Assembly: GCF_004345725.1 (NCBI RefSeq) | Contig: NZ_SLXG01000024.1 | Coordinates: 1-36,419 of the forward strand | Reading direction: 5' to 3' | Source of the DNA: Crenobacter luteus | GTDB lineage: Bacteria; Pseudomonadota; Gammaproteobacteria; Burkholderiales; Chromobacteriaceae | DNA length: 36,419 bases | Shown: positions 19,887 through 28,331 of the stretch, piece after piece | Numbering within the stretch: position 1 is the stretch's first letter | Layout: each line of letters begins with the position of its first letter | Notes under the pieces: generated by a model | What the model was told of the DNA's origin: nothing | Database searches by the model: none | Seen by the model: only the letters and a program-made list of their open reading frames with translations | Position numbers and translations under genes: made by a program

Positions 19887-19914
19887 AAAAAAGCCCCCCG
19901 CGCTGGCGGGGGGC
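19887..19914 (-). terminator. Rho-independent terminator after the permease (minus strand)
   Basis: Stem GCCCCCCGC/GCGGGGGGC around GCTG. On the minus strand it is followed by six T residues. It ends the gabT-gabD-permease transcript. Confidence 0.85.
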
Positions 19915-19952
19915 AAGGGCAGAACGGGTGGTCCGCCGAGGAAGGCCCGGTC

Positions 19953-21212
19953 TTACCAGCCGGCGGGCAAAAAGCCCAGGCCGCTGGCGATCGCGTAGAC
20001 GGCGCTGGCCAGGTAGATCGCGACGACCGCGCCCTGCAGCAGCGGGTTGGCGATCCAGCCGCAGCGCCAGGCCGGTGCGTGGTCGCCGCTGCGGCGCGCG
20101 GCGCGCAGCATCAGGATGGGCAGGATCGACAGGATCACGCCGCTGAAGGCGCCGGCGAAGTAGAGCGCGTTCACGAAGCCGACCAGGCCGCTGTAGGCGA
20201 GCGCGAACGGCGGCAGCGCGACGACGGCCAGCACCGCGAGGCGGGTGCCGGTGCGCGATTCGGCGCCGAGGCGGAACTTGTCGAAGATATTGGTCAGGAA
20301 GCTGCCGCCCAGGCCCCAGTACGAGGTCAGCATCGCGCACAGCGCGAACAGGTTGGCGGTGTAGAAGGCCCACTCGCCGAGCGCCTGGCCCCAGGCCAGC
20401 GTCGCGACCTCGGTCAGGCCCGACAGGCCGGTCAGCGCGATCACCGACAGCGGCACCAGCGCCAGAAGCAGATAGGTGATGCCCATGCCGGTGACGATGG
20501 CGCGCGGCAGTTGTTTCGGGTCGTGCTCGAAGCCGCGCGCCATCTCCGGCACGATGTACTGCGCCGAGAAGCAGAACACCGCGACGTTGAACACCGGGAT
20601 CATGTAGATCCAGCTGCCGTCGACGAGGCGCGCGAGATCCGCCTGGCCGGAGAGGGCGGTCGCGCCGATCAGCGTCGCGAGCATCGCCAGCATGCCGGCG
20701 CAGATCCACTTCTCGGCCGCGCCGATCGCCTTGAGGCCGAGAAAGAGCACCAGCGCCGCCGGCACGAAGAAGATCAGGCTGCCGGTTTCTGGCGATACGC
20801 CGAGGAAGGCGGACAGTATCTTGCCGCTGCCGCTCATGTAGGCGATCAGCGCGCCGACGCTGTTGACCGCGACCGACGCGAAGATCAGCCAGGCGCCGAA
20901 GCCGCCGAGGTATTTCTTCGCGAGGCCCGAGAGCTGGAAGTGCGCGCGCGTGCGCAGCGTGGTCTCGGCGACGTAGAGCATCGAGATGGTGGTGAAGACG
21001 CCGGCCAGCGTCAGCCAGAACAACAGCGGCATGAAGCCCGCCTTGCGGCTGGCGAAGGCGATCGACAGCACGCCGGCGCCGATATTGGTGCCGACGATCA
21101 TCGCGACGCCTTCGAGGAAGGTCAGTTTCTTGACTTCGAGGGTGCAACCCGCCTCGTCGTGGCCGGCGGCGCCGGCGGGCGGGTTGAGGGTGGCTTGGTT
21201 GAGTTCGCGCAT
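19953..21212 (-). CDS. Aromatic/hydroxy amino acid permease-type transporter
   Basis: A 419-residue inner-membrane transporter with about 11 hydrophobic segments. The first helix carries GTNIGAGVLSIAFASRKAG, typical of the HAAAP/AAAP group that includes tryptophan, tyrosine and serine permeases. The hydrophilic N-terminus of about 30 residues is cytoplasmic. It lies 87 bases after gabD on the same strand and is probably the third gene of gabT-gabD-permease. The location suggests it brings in GABA or a related amino acid, but the family usually carries aromatic or hydroxy amino acids, so the substrate is open. The C-terminus LGFLPAGW looks complete. Confidence 0.85.
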   Translation of the reverse strand: MRELNQATLNPPAGAAGHDEAGCTLEVKKLTFLEGVAMIVGTNIGAGVLSIAFASRKAGFMPLLFWLTLAGVFTTISMLYVAETTLRTRAHFQLSGLAKKYLGGFGAWLIFASVAVNSVGALIAYMSGSGKILSAFLGVSPETGSLIFFVPAALVLFLGLKAIGAAEKWICAGMLAMLATLIGATALSGQADLARLVDGSWIYMIPVFNVAVFCFSAQYIVPEMARGFEHDPKQLPRAIVTGMGITYLLLALVPLSVIALTGLSGLTEVATLAWGQALGEWAFYTANLFALCAMLTSYWGLGGSFLTNIFDKFRLGAESRTGTRLAVLAVVALPPFALAYSGLVGFVNALYFAGAFSGVILSILPILMLRAARRSGDHAPAWRCGWIANPLLQGAVVAIYLASAVYAIASGLGFLPAGW

Positions 21213-21299
21213 GCTGGTTTCTCTCTCTATTTCACGACATGAAGACCCGGCGGCCGCCCGACTCTTGTGGTCGTGGTCGGCCGCCGGGCCGGGAACGGC

Positions 21300-22751
21300 T
21301 TACAGGGCCATGCAGAGGTACTTGATCTCCAGGTACTCGTCGAGGCCGTACTTCGAGCCCTCGCGACCGAGGCCAGACTGCTTGACGCCGCCGAAGGGGC
21401 TCATCTCGTTCGAGATCAGGCCGGTGTTGACGCCGACCATGCCGTACTCGAGCGCCTCGGCGACGCGCCAGACGCGGCCGATGTCGCGGCTGAAGAAGTA
21501 GGCGGCCAGGCCGAACTCGGTGTCGTTCGCGTAGCCTATCGCTTCTTCTTCGGTGTCGAAGCGGAACAGCGGCGCGAGCGGGCCGAAGGTTTCCTCGCGC
21601 GCGACCTTCATCGCCTGCGTGACGCCGGCCAGCACGGTCGGCGCGAAGAAGGTGCCGCCCAGCGCGTGGCGCGCGCCGCCCAGCAGCACGGTCGCGCCCT
21701 TTTCGCGCGCGTCGGCGATGTGGTCCTCGACCTTGGCCAGCGCCGCCTCGTCGATCAGCGGGCCTTGCGTGCTCGCCGCGTCGAGGCCGTTGCCGACCGT
21801 CAGCCGCGAGACCGCGGCGACCAGCTTGTCGGCGAAGCGTTCGTAGACGCCGGCCTGCACGTAGATGCGGTTCGCGCATACGCAGGTCTGGCCGGTGTTG
21901 CGGAACTTCGACGCCAGCACGCCCTCGACCGCCGCGTCGAGGTCGGCGTCGTCGAACACGATGAAGGGCGCGTTGCCGCCCAGTTCGAGCGACAGCTTCT
22001 TGATCGTGTCGGCGCTCTGGCGCATCAAGAGGCGGCCGATCTCGGTCGAGCCGGTGAACGACAGCTTCTTGACCACGGGGCTGGCGGTCAGCACGCCGCC
22101 GATCGCGGCCGCGTCGCCGGTGACGACGCTCAACAGCCCCTTGGGCAGCCCGGCGCGCTCGGCCAACACCGCCAGCGCCAGCGCCGAGAACGGCGTCTGC
22201 TCGGCCGGCTTGACCACCATCGGGCAGCCGGCGGCCAGCGCCGGCGCGGCCTTGCGGGTGATCATCGCGGCAGGGAAGTTCCACGGCGTGATCGCGGCGG
22301 TGACGCCGATCGGCTCCTTGGTGACGAGAAGGCGCTTGTCCGCGGTCGGCGCCGGGATGGTGTCGCCGTAGACGCGCTTGGCCTCCTCGGCGAACCATTC
22401 GATGAAACTGGCCGCGTAGGCGACTTCGCCGCGGGCCTCGGCCAAGGGCTTGCCCTGTTCGAGCGTCATGATGCGCGCGAGGTCGTCGGCGTTGGCCAGC
22501 ATCAGCTCGTACCAGCGGCGCAGCACGGCGGCGCGCGCCTTGGCCGGCTGCGCGCGCCAGGCGGCGAAGGCCTGGCTCGCGGCGGCGACGGCGCGCTCGG
22601 TCTCGGTCTTGCCCATGCGCGGCACATGGCCGAGCAGCTCGCCGGTGGCCGGGTTGGTGACGGCGAAGCGGGCGCCGTCGAGCGCGTCGCACCATTCGCC
22701 GCCGATATAGGCCTGCTGGCGGAACAGCGACGGGTCTTTGAGGTTTTGCAT
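21300..22751 (-). CDS. gabD: NAD(P)-dependent succinate-semialdehyde dehydrogenase
   Basis: A 483-residue aldehyde dehydrogenase (E. coli GabD 482) oxidising succinate semialdehyde to succinate, the last step of GABA catabolism. The catalytic Cys290 is in NTGQTCVCANR and the general base Glu256 in LELGGNAP. The Rossmann motif SFTGSTEIG and ITPWNFP are present. RNTGQTCVCANR and PFGGVKQSGLGREGS are typical of GabD rather than betaine aldehyde dehydrogenases. I chose the ATG at 22751; an in-frame TTG 24 bases earlier lies inside a copy of the repeated word and is unlikely to be the start. It follows gabT by 54 bases and precedes the permease. Confidence 0.93.
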   Translation of the reverse strand: MQNLKDPSLFRQQAYIGGEWCDALDGARFAVTNPATGELLGHVPRMGKTETERAVAAASQAFAAWRAQPAKARAAVLRRWYELMLANADDLARIMTLEQGKPLAEARGEVAYAASFIEWFAEEAKRVYGDTIPAPTADKRLLVTKEPIGVTAAITPWNFPAAMITRKAAPALAAGCPMVVKPAEQTPFSALALAVLAERAGLPKGLLSVVTGDAAAIGGVLTASPVVKKLSFTGSTEIGRLLMRQSADTIKKLSLELGGNAPFIVFDDADLDAAVEGVLASKFRNTGQTCVCANRIYVQAGVYERFADKLVAAVSRLTVGNGLDAASTQGPLIDEAALAKVEDHIADAREKGATVLLGGARHALGGTFFAPTVLAGVTQAMKVAREETFGPLAPLFRFDTEEEAIGYANDTEFGLAAYFFSRDIGRVWRVAEALEYGMVGVNTGLISNEMSPFGGVKQSGLGREGSKYGLDEYLEIKYLCMAL

Positions 22752-22766
22752 GGCAGGGCTCCCGGG

Positions 22767-22797
22767 CTCGGCCAACCTGTGGTCGAGGTTGGCCGGG
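22767..22797. repeat. Inverted pair of the repeated word between gabT and gabD
   Basis: Arms CTCGGCCAACCT (22767-22778, containing an exact copy) and AGGTTGGCCGGG (22786-22797, one mismatch) pair around GTGGTCG. There is no T tract, so it is unlikely to terminate fully; it may act as a hairpin in the gabT-gabD mRNA. Confidence 0.65.
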
Positions 22798-22805
22798 CGA
22801 GCGAA

Positions 22806-24068
22806 TTATTGTTTGAGGGCGGCGTCGAGCTTGGCGAGCGCTTCGTCGAACAGCGCGTCGGCAATCGTCAGCGGGTAGAGGAAGCGGATCACGTTGCCGT
22901 AAGTGCCGCAGGTCAGCAGCAACAGCCCGTTATTCAGCGCGTGCTGCTGCACCTTCTTGGCGAAGTTCGCGTCCGGCTGGCCGGCGGCGTCGTTGAATTC
23001 GACCGCGACCATCGAACCGAGGCCGCGCACGTCGGCGATCTGCGGCACCGCGTCGCGGCGCGCGTTAAGGAAGGAAATCAGCTTGTCGCCGAGCGCCCGG
23101 GCGCGCTCGCACAGCTTTTCCTCGTCGATCACCTCGAGCACGGCGAGCGCCGACGCGACCGCCAGCGGGTTGCCGGCGTAGGTGCCGCCGAGGCCGCCGG
23201 GCGCCGGCGCGTCCATGACGTCTTTGCGGCCGACCACGCCCGACAGCGGCATGCCGCCGGCCAGCGACTTGGCCATGGTGATCAGGTCGGCCTTGACCGG
23301 GTACTGATCCATCGCGAACAGGCTGCCGGTGCGCGCGAAACCGGTCTGCACCTCGTCGGCGATCAGGAGGATGCCGTGTTGGTCGCAGATCTCGCGCAGC
23401 GCGGTCATGAATTCGGGCGGCGCGACGTTGAAGCCGCCTTCGCCCTGCACCGGTTCGAGGATGATCGCCGCGACGCGCGCCGGGTCGATGTCGGCCTTGA
23501 ACAGCGTGTGCAGCGCGGCGAGCGCGGCGTCGACGGTCACGCCGTGCGCGGCGTTCGGGAACGGCGCGTGGTAGACCTCGCCCGGGAAGGGGCCGAAGCC
23601 GACCTTGTACGGCGCCACCTTGCCGGTCAGCGCCATGCCCATCATGGTGCGGCCGTGGAAGCCGCCGGCGAACGCGATCAGGCCGGTGCGGCCGGTGGCG
23701 GCGCGCGCGATCTTGACCGCGTTTTCGACCGCTTCGGCGCCGGTGGTGAAGAAGGCGGTCTTGGCGGCGCCGGCGATCGGCGCGCGCGCGTTGATCTTTT
23801 CGGCCAGCGCCACGTAGCTCTCGTACGGCACGATCTGGTAGGCGGTGTGCGTGAAGGCCTTCAGCTGCGCCTCGATCGCGGCGACCAGCTTCGGGTGGCG
23901 GTGGCCGGTGTTCAGCACCGCGATGCCGGCGGCGAAGTCGATGAAGCGGCGGCCCTCGACGTCCCACAGCTCGGCGCCCTCGGCGCGCGCGGCGTAGAAG
24001 TCGCACATCACGCCGACCCCGCGCGGGGTGGCGGCGTTTTTCCGTTCCTGCAAATTGGCGTTGCTCAT
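22806..24068 (-). CDS. gabT: 4-aminobutyrate aminotransferase
   Basis: A 420-residue class III PLP aminotransferase (E. coli GabT 426) that transfers the amino group of GABA to 2-oxoglutarate, giving succinate semialdehyde for GabD. PLP residues are Lys267 in [13 protein letters not shown] and Asp238 in [14 protein letters not shown]. Also typical are [24 protein letters not shown] and EPVQGEGGF. The start at 24068 has GGGAG upstream. The frame reads on far beyond it into the antisense of the regulator, which is not coding. It is the first gene of the gabT-gabD-permease operon and diverges from the GabR-type regulator across 126 bases. Confidence 0.94.
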   Translation of the reverse strand: MSNANLQERKNAATPRGVGVMCDFYAARAEGAELWDVEGRRFIDFAAGIAVLNTGHRHPKLVAAIEAQLKAFTHTAYQIVPYESYVALAEKINARAPIAGAAKTAFFTTGAEAVENAVKIARAATGRTGLIAFAGGFHGRTMMGMALTGKVAPYKVGFGPFPGEVYHAPFPNAAHGVTVDAALAALHTLFKADIDPARVAAIILEPVQGEGGFNVAPPEFMTALREICDQHGILLIADEVQTGFARTGSLFAMDQYPVKADLITMAKSLAGGMPLSGVVGRKDVMDAPAPGGLGGTYAGNPLAVASALAVLEVIDEEKLCERARALGDKLISFLNARRDAVPQIADVRGLGSMVAVEFNDAAGQPDANFAKKVQQHALNNGLLLLTCGTYGNVIRFLYPLTIADALFDEALAKLDAALKQ

Positions 24069-24132
24069 TCCGTTTCTCCCTTGAGGCAGCCCGTCCGCTC
24101 TTGTCTTGGCGGGGCTGGTGTCGGGAGTCATT

Positions 24133-24192
24133 ACAAGGTAACTTTGGCCTTGTTCGTAGAGCCGATTCTGTTTTTTTGATGGAGCCAATTTG
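24133..24192. promoter_or_regulatory. Candidate regulator-binding region between gabT and gabR
   Basis: Two elements in the divergent gap. First, the inverted repeat ACAAGG-N9-CCTTGT (24133-24153). Second, a direct repeat, GAGCCGATTCTG (24159-24170) and GAGCCAATTTG (24182-24192), offset by 23 bases, about two helix turns. GabR/MocR-type regulators generally bind spaced direct repeats next to their own gene, so the second element is the better operator candidate. Confidence 0.45.
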
Positions 24193-24194
24193 CC

Positions 24195-25658
24195 GTGCTG
24201 ACCGACCTGTTGCTGCAGAAGCTCGAGCGCGACGCGCCGCTGCCGAAGAACCGCCAGCTCTACCTCTTGCTGCGCGAGCTGATCCTCGACGGCACGCTCA
24301 GGGCCGGCAACCGGCTGCCGACCACGCGCGAACTGGCGAAAGATTTGGGCTTGTCGCGCAACACGGTGATGTACGCCTTCGAACAGTTGTTGGCCGAGGG
24401 CTACGTGACCGCGCGCACCGGCAGCGGCACCTACGTCGCCGACACGCGGCCCGAGGACAGCATGCGCGCCGAGGGCTCGGCCAAGTCCGCGGGTGGCGGG
24501 CCCGGCGTCGGCCGGCTGTCGGCGCGCGGGGCGCGGCTGGTCGGGCAGGCTGGCGCGCTGTCGGTGCAGTGGGGCGCCTTCGTGCCCGGCGTGCCCGACG
24601 TGACGGCATTTCCCTACCGCACCTGGACGCGCATCCAGAACAAGGTGTGGCGCCGGCCCGGGCCGCAGTGGCTGACCTACGGCCAGAGCGGCGGCCACGA
24701 GCCGCTCAGGGTGGCGCTGGCCGACTACCTGAAGGTCGCGCGCTCGGTCGACTGCGAGCCCGGCCAGATCGTGATCACGCACGGCATCCACCAGGCGATC
24801 GACCTGATCCTGTGCATGCTGTCCGACCCCGGCGACACCGCGTGGATCGAGGAGCCCGGCTACTGGGGAATCCGCAACCTGCTGAACACGTCGGGGCTGG
24901 CGGTACGCGCGATCCCGGTCGACGACGAGGGGCTGAACCCGCAGCCGGACGACTGGAACGCGCCGCCGCGGCTGGTGTTCGTCACGCCGTCGCACCAGTA
25001 CCCGACCGGCGCGGTGATGAGCCTCGCGCGCCGTCGCGCGCTGCTCGAGATGGCGCGCCAGCACGACGCCTGGGTGGTCGAGGACGACTACGACAGCGAG
25101 TTCCGCTACGGCGGCCGTCCGCTGGCGTCCTTGCAGGGGCTGGACACCGCCGGGCGCGTGCTCTACGTCGGCACCTTCAGCAAGACGGTGTTCCCGAGCA
25201 TGAGGATGGGCTATCTGGTGCTGCCCAAGCCGCTGGTCGAGCCGTTCCGCGTCGCGCTGTCCGAGCTGTATCGCGCCGGCCATCAGCTCGAGCAGGCCAT
25301 CCTCGCCGACTTCATCGCCGAGGGGCACTTCGTCGCGCACATCCGTCGCATGCGCCTGCTGTACGGCGAGCGGCGCGAGCGGCTGCTCGACGGCATACGC
25401 AGCGAGCTGGGCGAGGGCAGGGTGCTGTCGCACGACAGCCAGGCCGGACTGCACCTGGTGCTCAAGCTCGACGGCGACGACCGCGCGGCGACCGAGGCGG
25501 CACGGCGCGCCGGCCTGGTGGTGCGGCCGCTGTCGCAGTACTACCAGGATGCGGCGCGCGCGCGTCCCGGCCTCTTGCTCGGCTACGCCGGCGTGCCGGA
25601 GAAGGAAATCATGCCGGCGCTGCAAAAGCTGATCGGCGCGATCGGCGCCGACCGCTAA
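24195..25658 (+). CDS. gabR: GabR/MocR-family PLP-dependent regulator
   Basis: A 487-residue two-domain regulator. The N-terminal GntR-type winged helix (about 1-85) has RLPTTRELAKDLGLSRNTV and ends RTGSGTYV. A linker leads to an aminotransferase-like domain with the PLP-binding Lys330 in GTFSKTVFPSMRMGY. In Bacillus, GabR binds PLP and GABA and activates gabT-gabD while repressing itself. Divergence from gabT-gabD here strongly suggests the same job, though MocR relatives such as PdxR or TauR look alike. It starts with GTG at 24195. The putative operator repeats lie directly upstream, one overlapping the ribosome-binding area (GGAGCC), consistent with autorepression. Confidence 0.87.
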   Translation: MLTDLLLQKLERDAPLPKNRQLYLLLRELILDGTLRAGNRLPTTRELAKDLGLSRNTVMYAFEQLLAEGYVTARTGSGTYVADTRPEDSMRAEGSAKSAGGGPGVGRLSARGARLVGQAGALSVQWGAFVPGVPDVTAFPYRTWTRIQNKVWRRPGPQWLTYGQSGGHEPLRVALADYLKVARSVDCEPGQIVITHGIHQAIDLILCMLSDPGDTAWIEEPGYWGIRNLLNTSGLAVRAIPVDDEGLNPQPDDWNAPPRLVFVTPSHQYPTGAVMSLARRRALLEMARQHDAWVVEDDYDSEFRYGGRPLASLQGLDTAGRVLYVGTFSKTVFPSMRMGYLVLPKPLVEPFRVALSELYRAGHQLEQAILADFIAEGHFVAHIRRMRLLYGERRERLLDGIRSELGEGRVLSHDSQAGLHLVLKLDGDDRAATEAARRAGLVVRPLSQYYQDAARARPGLLLGYAGVPEKEIMPALQKLIGAIGADR

Positions 25659-25740
25659 TTTCCGCCGGCTGTCCCGCCGGCGCGGCGGGCGTGTGGCGGG
25701 AGGAAAAAAGGCGCCGTCGCCGTCGCGGGTGGCGGGCACG

Positions 25741-25768
25741 AAAAAACCAGCCCGGGGGCTGGTTTTTT
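25741..25768. terminator. Bidirectional terminator between gabR and map
   Basis: A 12-bp stem AAAAAACCAGCC/GGCTGGTTTTTT around CGGG. It serves both convergent genes. Confidence 0.9.
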
Positions 25769-25774
25769 CGCGGG

Positions 25775-25784
25775 CTCGGCCAAC
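25775..25784 (-). repeat. GTTGGCCGAG motif copy beside the gabR/map terminator
   Basis: An exact copy on the minus strand, six bases beyond the terminator and 11 bases past the map stop codon. Confidence 0.7.
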
Positions 25785-25795
25785 GTGGTCGCGCT

Positions 25796-26593
25796 TTACT
25801 TGAAGCTCGGCCGCGCCGGCGTGCCTTCGGACTGGGTCAGGATCTCGAAGCCGGTGTCGGTGACGAGCACGGTGTGCTCCCACTGCGCCGACAGGCTGCG
25901 GTCCTTGGTCACGACGGTCCAGCCGTCGGCGAGCAGGCGCAGGTGGCGCTTGCCCTGGTTGATCATCGGCTCGACGGTGAAGATCATGCCGGCCTTCAGT
26001 TCCATGCCGGTGCCGGGACGGCCGTAATGGAGGATCTGCGGCTCCTCGTGGAAGCGCTTGCCGATGCCGTGGCCGCAGAACTCCTGCACCACGCTGTAGC
26101 CGTTCGCCTCGGCGTGCTGCTGGCAGGCGTAGCCGATGTCGCCGAGCCGCGCGCCGGGCCGGATCTTCTCGATGCCCTTCCACATGCATTCGTAGGTGAC
26201 CTTGGCCAGGCGGCGCGCGTGCGGGCTGACCTCGCCGACCATGAACATGCGGCTGGTATCGCCGTGGTAGCCGTCCTTGATCACGGTGACGTCGATGTTG
26301 ACGATGTCGCCGTTCTTCAGCGGCTTGTCGTTCGGGATGCCGTGGCAGATCACGTGGTTGACCGAGGTGCACACCGACTTCGGATACGGATTGTGACCGT
26401 CCGGTGCGTAGTTCAGCGGCGCCGGAATGGTGCCCTGCACCGTGACCATGTAGTCGTGGCAGAGCTTGTCCAGCTCCTCGGTCGTGACGCCGACCTTGAC
26501 GAACGGCGTGATGTAGTCGAGCACCTCGGAGGCCAGGCGGCCGGCGACGCGCATTTTCTCGATGTCTTCGGGGGTCTTGATCTCGACGGGCAT
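25796..26593 (-). CDS. map: Methionine aminopeptidase type I
   Basis: A 265-residue metalloenzyme (E. coli 264) that removes the initiator Met from new proteins. All five metal ligands are visible: Asp101, Asp112, His175, Glu208 and Glu239 (VNIDVTVIKDG, HGDTSRMF, GHGIGKRFHEEP, FTVEPM, WEHTVLV). His84 in ICHGIP is the usual catalytic His. The start at 26593 gives MPVEIKTPEDIEKMR, the family N-terminus; the frame is open for another 19 residues without support. No clear Shine-Dalgarno is seen. It is convergent with gabR and downstream of the porin terminator. Confidence 0.96.
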   Translation of the reverse strand: MPVEIKTPEDIEKMRVAGRLASEVLDYITPFVKVGVTTEELDKLCHDYMVTVQGTIPAPLNYAPDGHNPYPKSVCTSVNHVICHGIPNDKPLKNGDIVNIDVTVIKDGYHGDTSRMFMVGEVSPHARRLAKVTYECMWKGIEKIRPGARLGDIGYACQQHAEANGYSVVQEFCGHGIGKRFHEEPQILHYGRPGTGMELKAGMIFTVEPMINQGKRHLRLLADGWTVVTKDRSLSAQWEHTVLVTDTGFEILTQSEGTPARPSFK

Positions 26594-26635
26594 GCTGGGA
26601 AGGAGCTTGAATCGGCAAAACGTCAGTTTAACACA

Positions 26636-26663
26636 AACAAAAACGGGCACCTTGCGGTGCCCG
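26636..26663 (-). terminator. Rho-independent terminator after the porin (minus strand)
   Basis: Stem CGGGCACC/GGTGCCCG with a 4-base loop, followed on the minus strand by five T residues. It lies 30 bases past the porin stop. Confidence 0.88.
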
Positions 26664-26692
26664 TAAAAGCTGACTTCCCGGGAGAGCCCGGA

Positions 26693-27736
26693 TTAGAACG
26701 AGTGCTTCAGGCCCAGGCCGTAGACGGTCTGGTCGGTGCCGGCGGCAAAGCCGGTGCTCGCCAGCGTGTCGACGCGGACGGAAGCGCCGCTCTCGTTGTC
26801 GGTCTTGGTCGCAAAGGCCTTGACCTGGGTGCGCTTGGACAGGTTGTAATTGGCGCCGACCAGCCACTGCTTGGCTTCGCCCTCCTTCTCAGCGCCGTTC
26901 TTCTGCTTGCCGAGCTTGCCGTACGAGGCGACCAGCTGCAGGTTGCCGATATCCTGGCCGGCCGCGACCAGCCAGTCATTCTGGGTGCGGCTCGGGTTGC
27001 CGTTCTTGTATTCGGTCTTGGCGCGCTCGAAGCCGGCGCCGACGAAGGTGCCGGTGGCGAACTTGTAGCTGGCCGCGGCCTTCCAGGCGTTGGTATTGTC
27101 TTCGGTCGCGGTGTCGAGGTCCGCCTGGTCGTAGCCCAGGCCGAGCTTCAGGCCGCCGTTGCCGTAGCTGGCGCCGAGCGACCAGCGGTCGGCGCTCTTG
27201 GTGCCGTCTTCGTCGAAGCCGTAGGAGGCGCCGAACTGGAAGCCGGAGAAGTTGGCCGAGGTGTAGTGCACGCTGTTTTTCAGGCGCGCTTCGCGGCGGC
27301 TGTAGACGTTGTTGCTGCCGTGGGTGTCGGCGGCGGTGTCGCCCATCACGTTCAGGCCGACGTCGGTCAGGCGCTTGTACGCCGAGTCGTAGTGGCCGAG
27401 CAGCGCGGTGCCGAAGCCGCCTTGCAGGCCGACGAAGGTGTTGCGGGTGCCCAGCGTGCCGGTGCTCAGGTCGTTGGCGCCGTCGATCTGCAGCGATTGC
27501 TCGACCTGCCAGATCGCCTTCAGGCCGTTGCCGAGGTCTTCGTTGCCCTTGAAGCCGATGCGCGAGGTGTTGTCGGTCACGCGCGACAGCGTCTTCTTCT
27601 CGCCGCTGACGGTTTCGGTTTTCAGCGATTCGTAGCCGCCGCTGACGAAGCCGTACAGGGTCACGTCGGCATGGGCGGCGACCGGCAGGGCCAGAGCGGA
27701 AGCCACGATCAGGGCGAGCTTCTTATAATTGTGCAT
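26693..27736 (-). CDS. Gram-negative trimeric porin
   Basis: A 347-residue outer-membrane general porin of the beta-proteobacterial type. The start at 27736 gives a clean signal peptide cleaved after AHA, so the mature protein begins DVTLYGFVSGGYE, the family hallmark. GGA lies upstream; an in-frame ATG five codons earlier is less likely. Alternating beta strands run through the sequence and it ends in Phe (LGLKHSF), the outer-membrane insertion signal read by BamA. Conserved stretches include SRIGFKGNEDLGNGLKA and RNTFVGLQGGFGT. It forms a diffusion channel; specificity is unknown. A palindrome at 27783-27796 lies upstream and may regulate it. Confidence 0.93.
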   Translation of the reverse strand: MHNYKKLALIVASALALPVAAHADVTLYGFVSGGYESLKTETVSGEKKTLSRVTDNTSRIGFKGNEDLGNGLKAIWQVEQSLQIDGANDLSTGTLGTRNTFVGLQGGFGTALLGHYDSAYKRLTDVGLNVMGDTAADTHGSNNVYSRREARLKNSVHYTSANFSGFQFGASYGFDEDGTKSADRWSLGASYGNGGLKLGLGYDQADLDTATEDNTNAWKAAASYKFATGTFVGAGFERAKTEYKNGNPSRTQNDWLVAAGQDIGNLQLVASYGKLGKQKNGAEKEGEAKQWLVGANYNLSKRTQVKAFATKTDNESGASVRVDTLASTGFAAGTDQTVYGLGLKHSF

Positions 27737-27782
27737 TGCAAACATCTCCATCGAGTGTGGTTGGGCGAAGCGCTGTATAGTG

Positions 27783-27796
27783 TCCGATACGTCGGA
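27783..27796. promoter_or_regulatory. Palindrome upstream of the porin
   Basis: TCCGA-TACG-TCGGA, about 47 bases before the porin start. On the minus strand a possible -10 (TATACA) follows it directly, so the palindrome would lie in the promoter spacer, a typical repressor position. The regulator is unknown. Confidence 0.4.
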
Positions 27797-27917
27797 TTCA
27801 CTTGTAAAGGCATGCAATCAGAATGTCATCTGCTTGCGGGCAAGTTTATACGCGCTTTGTGATGAAAATGTTATGCAAAGATGAAATATTGAAAGAGTAA
27901 GTTCTAAGACAAGCGGG

Positions 27918-28232
27918 TCATGCGAGGAAGCGGTTCGGGTAGACCTCGTCGATCAGCGTGCGGCAGTCGACCACGCGCAGGTCGTTGTCGCGCGCGAAGT
28001 CGAGCAGGAACTGGAAGGCGTTCGGGTTGATGCGTTCGAGCTTCTTGTCGACGGCGACGCAGCGCACGCCCTCAAGCATCATCGGGCGGACGAAGGCGTG
28101 GTAGGAGAGCTTTTGCGATTCGTCGAAGGAGGCGAGTATGCCGCAGAGGCGTTCGGCCCAGTCGCTGGGGCGGAAGGTGCGGCCTTCGGAAGTCAGGCCC
28201 TGGATGACAATTTCGTATGGGTTGCAGATCAT
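27918..28232 (-). CDS. DUF3579 family protein
   Basis: A 104-residue soluble protein recognised as DUF3579, a small family common in beta-proteobacteria. It has no signal peptide or membrane segment. Typical features are EIVIQGLTSEGRTFRPSDWAERL at the start, ILASFDESQKLSYHAFVRPM, and CVAVDKKLERINPNAFQFLLDFARDNDLRV at the end. The function is unknown. It stands between dinG and the porin on the same strand, 99 bases after dinG, with an A+T-rich gap that probably holds its own promoter. Confidence 0.88.
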   Translation of the reverse strand: MICNPYEIVIQGLTSEGRTFRPSDWAERLCGILASFDESQKLSYHAFVRPMMLEGVRCVAVDKKLERINPNAFQFLLDFARDNDLRVVDCRTLIDEVYPNRFLA

Positions 28233-28286
28233 GGCGATATTAGGCGCAAATTTAGGGAAAACCCGAATATATTTTTATTGATTCCG

Positions 28287-28311
28287 AGCGGCGACGGATT
28301 ATTTCGCCGCT
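28287..28311. repeat. Small hairpin between dinG and the DUF3579 gene
   Basis: AGCGGCGA and TCGCCGCT pair around a 9-base loop. The minus strand has no proper T tract after it, so it is a poor terminator for dinG. Confidence 0.45.
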
Positions 28312-28331
28312 TTCCTTATTTTACGCCCAAT

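Noticed and set aside
22752-22775. A TTG start for gabD eight codons upstream
   Set aside because: The TTG is part of the repeated word GTTGGCCGAG; the ATG at 22751 gives the E. coli GabD length.
24069-26618. Minus-strand continuation of the gabT frame as one 1270-residue protein
   Set aside because: The stretch upstream of 24068 is antisense to gabR and out of frame with map. GabT has a proper start and ribosome site at 24068.
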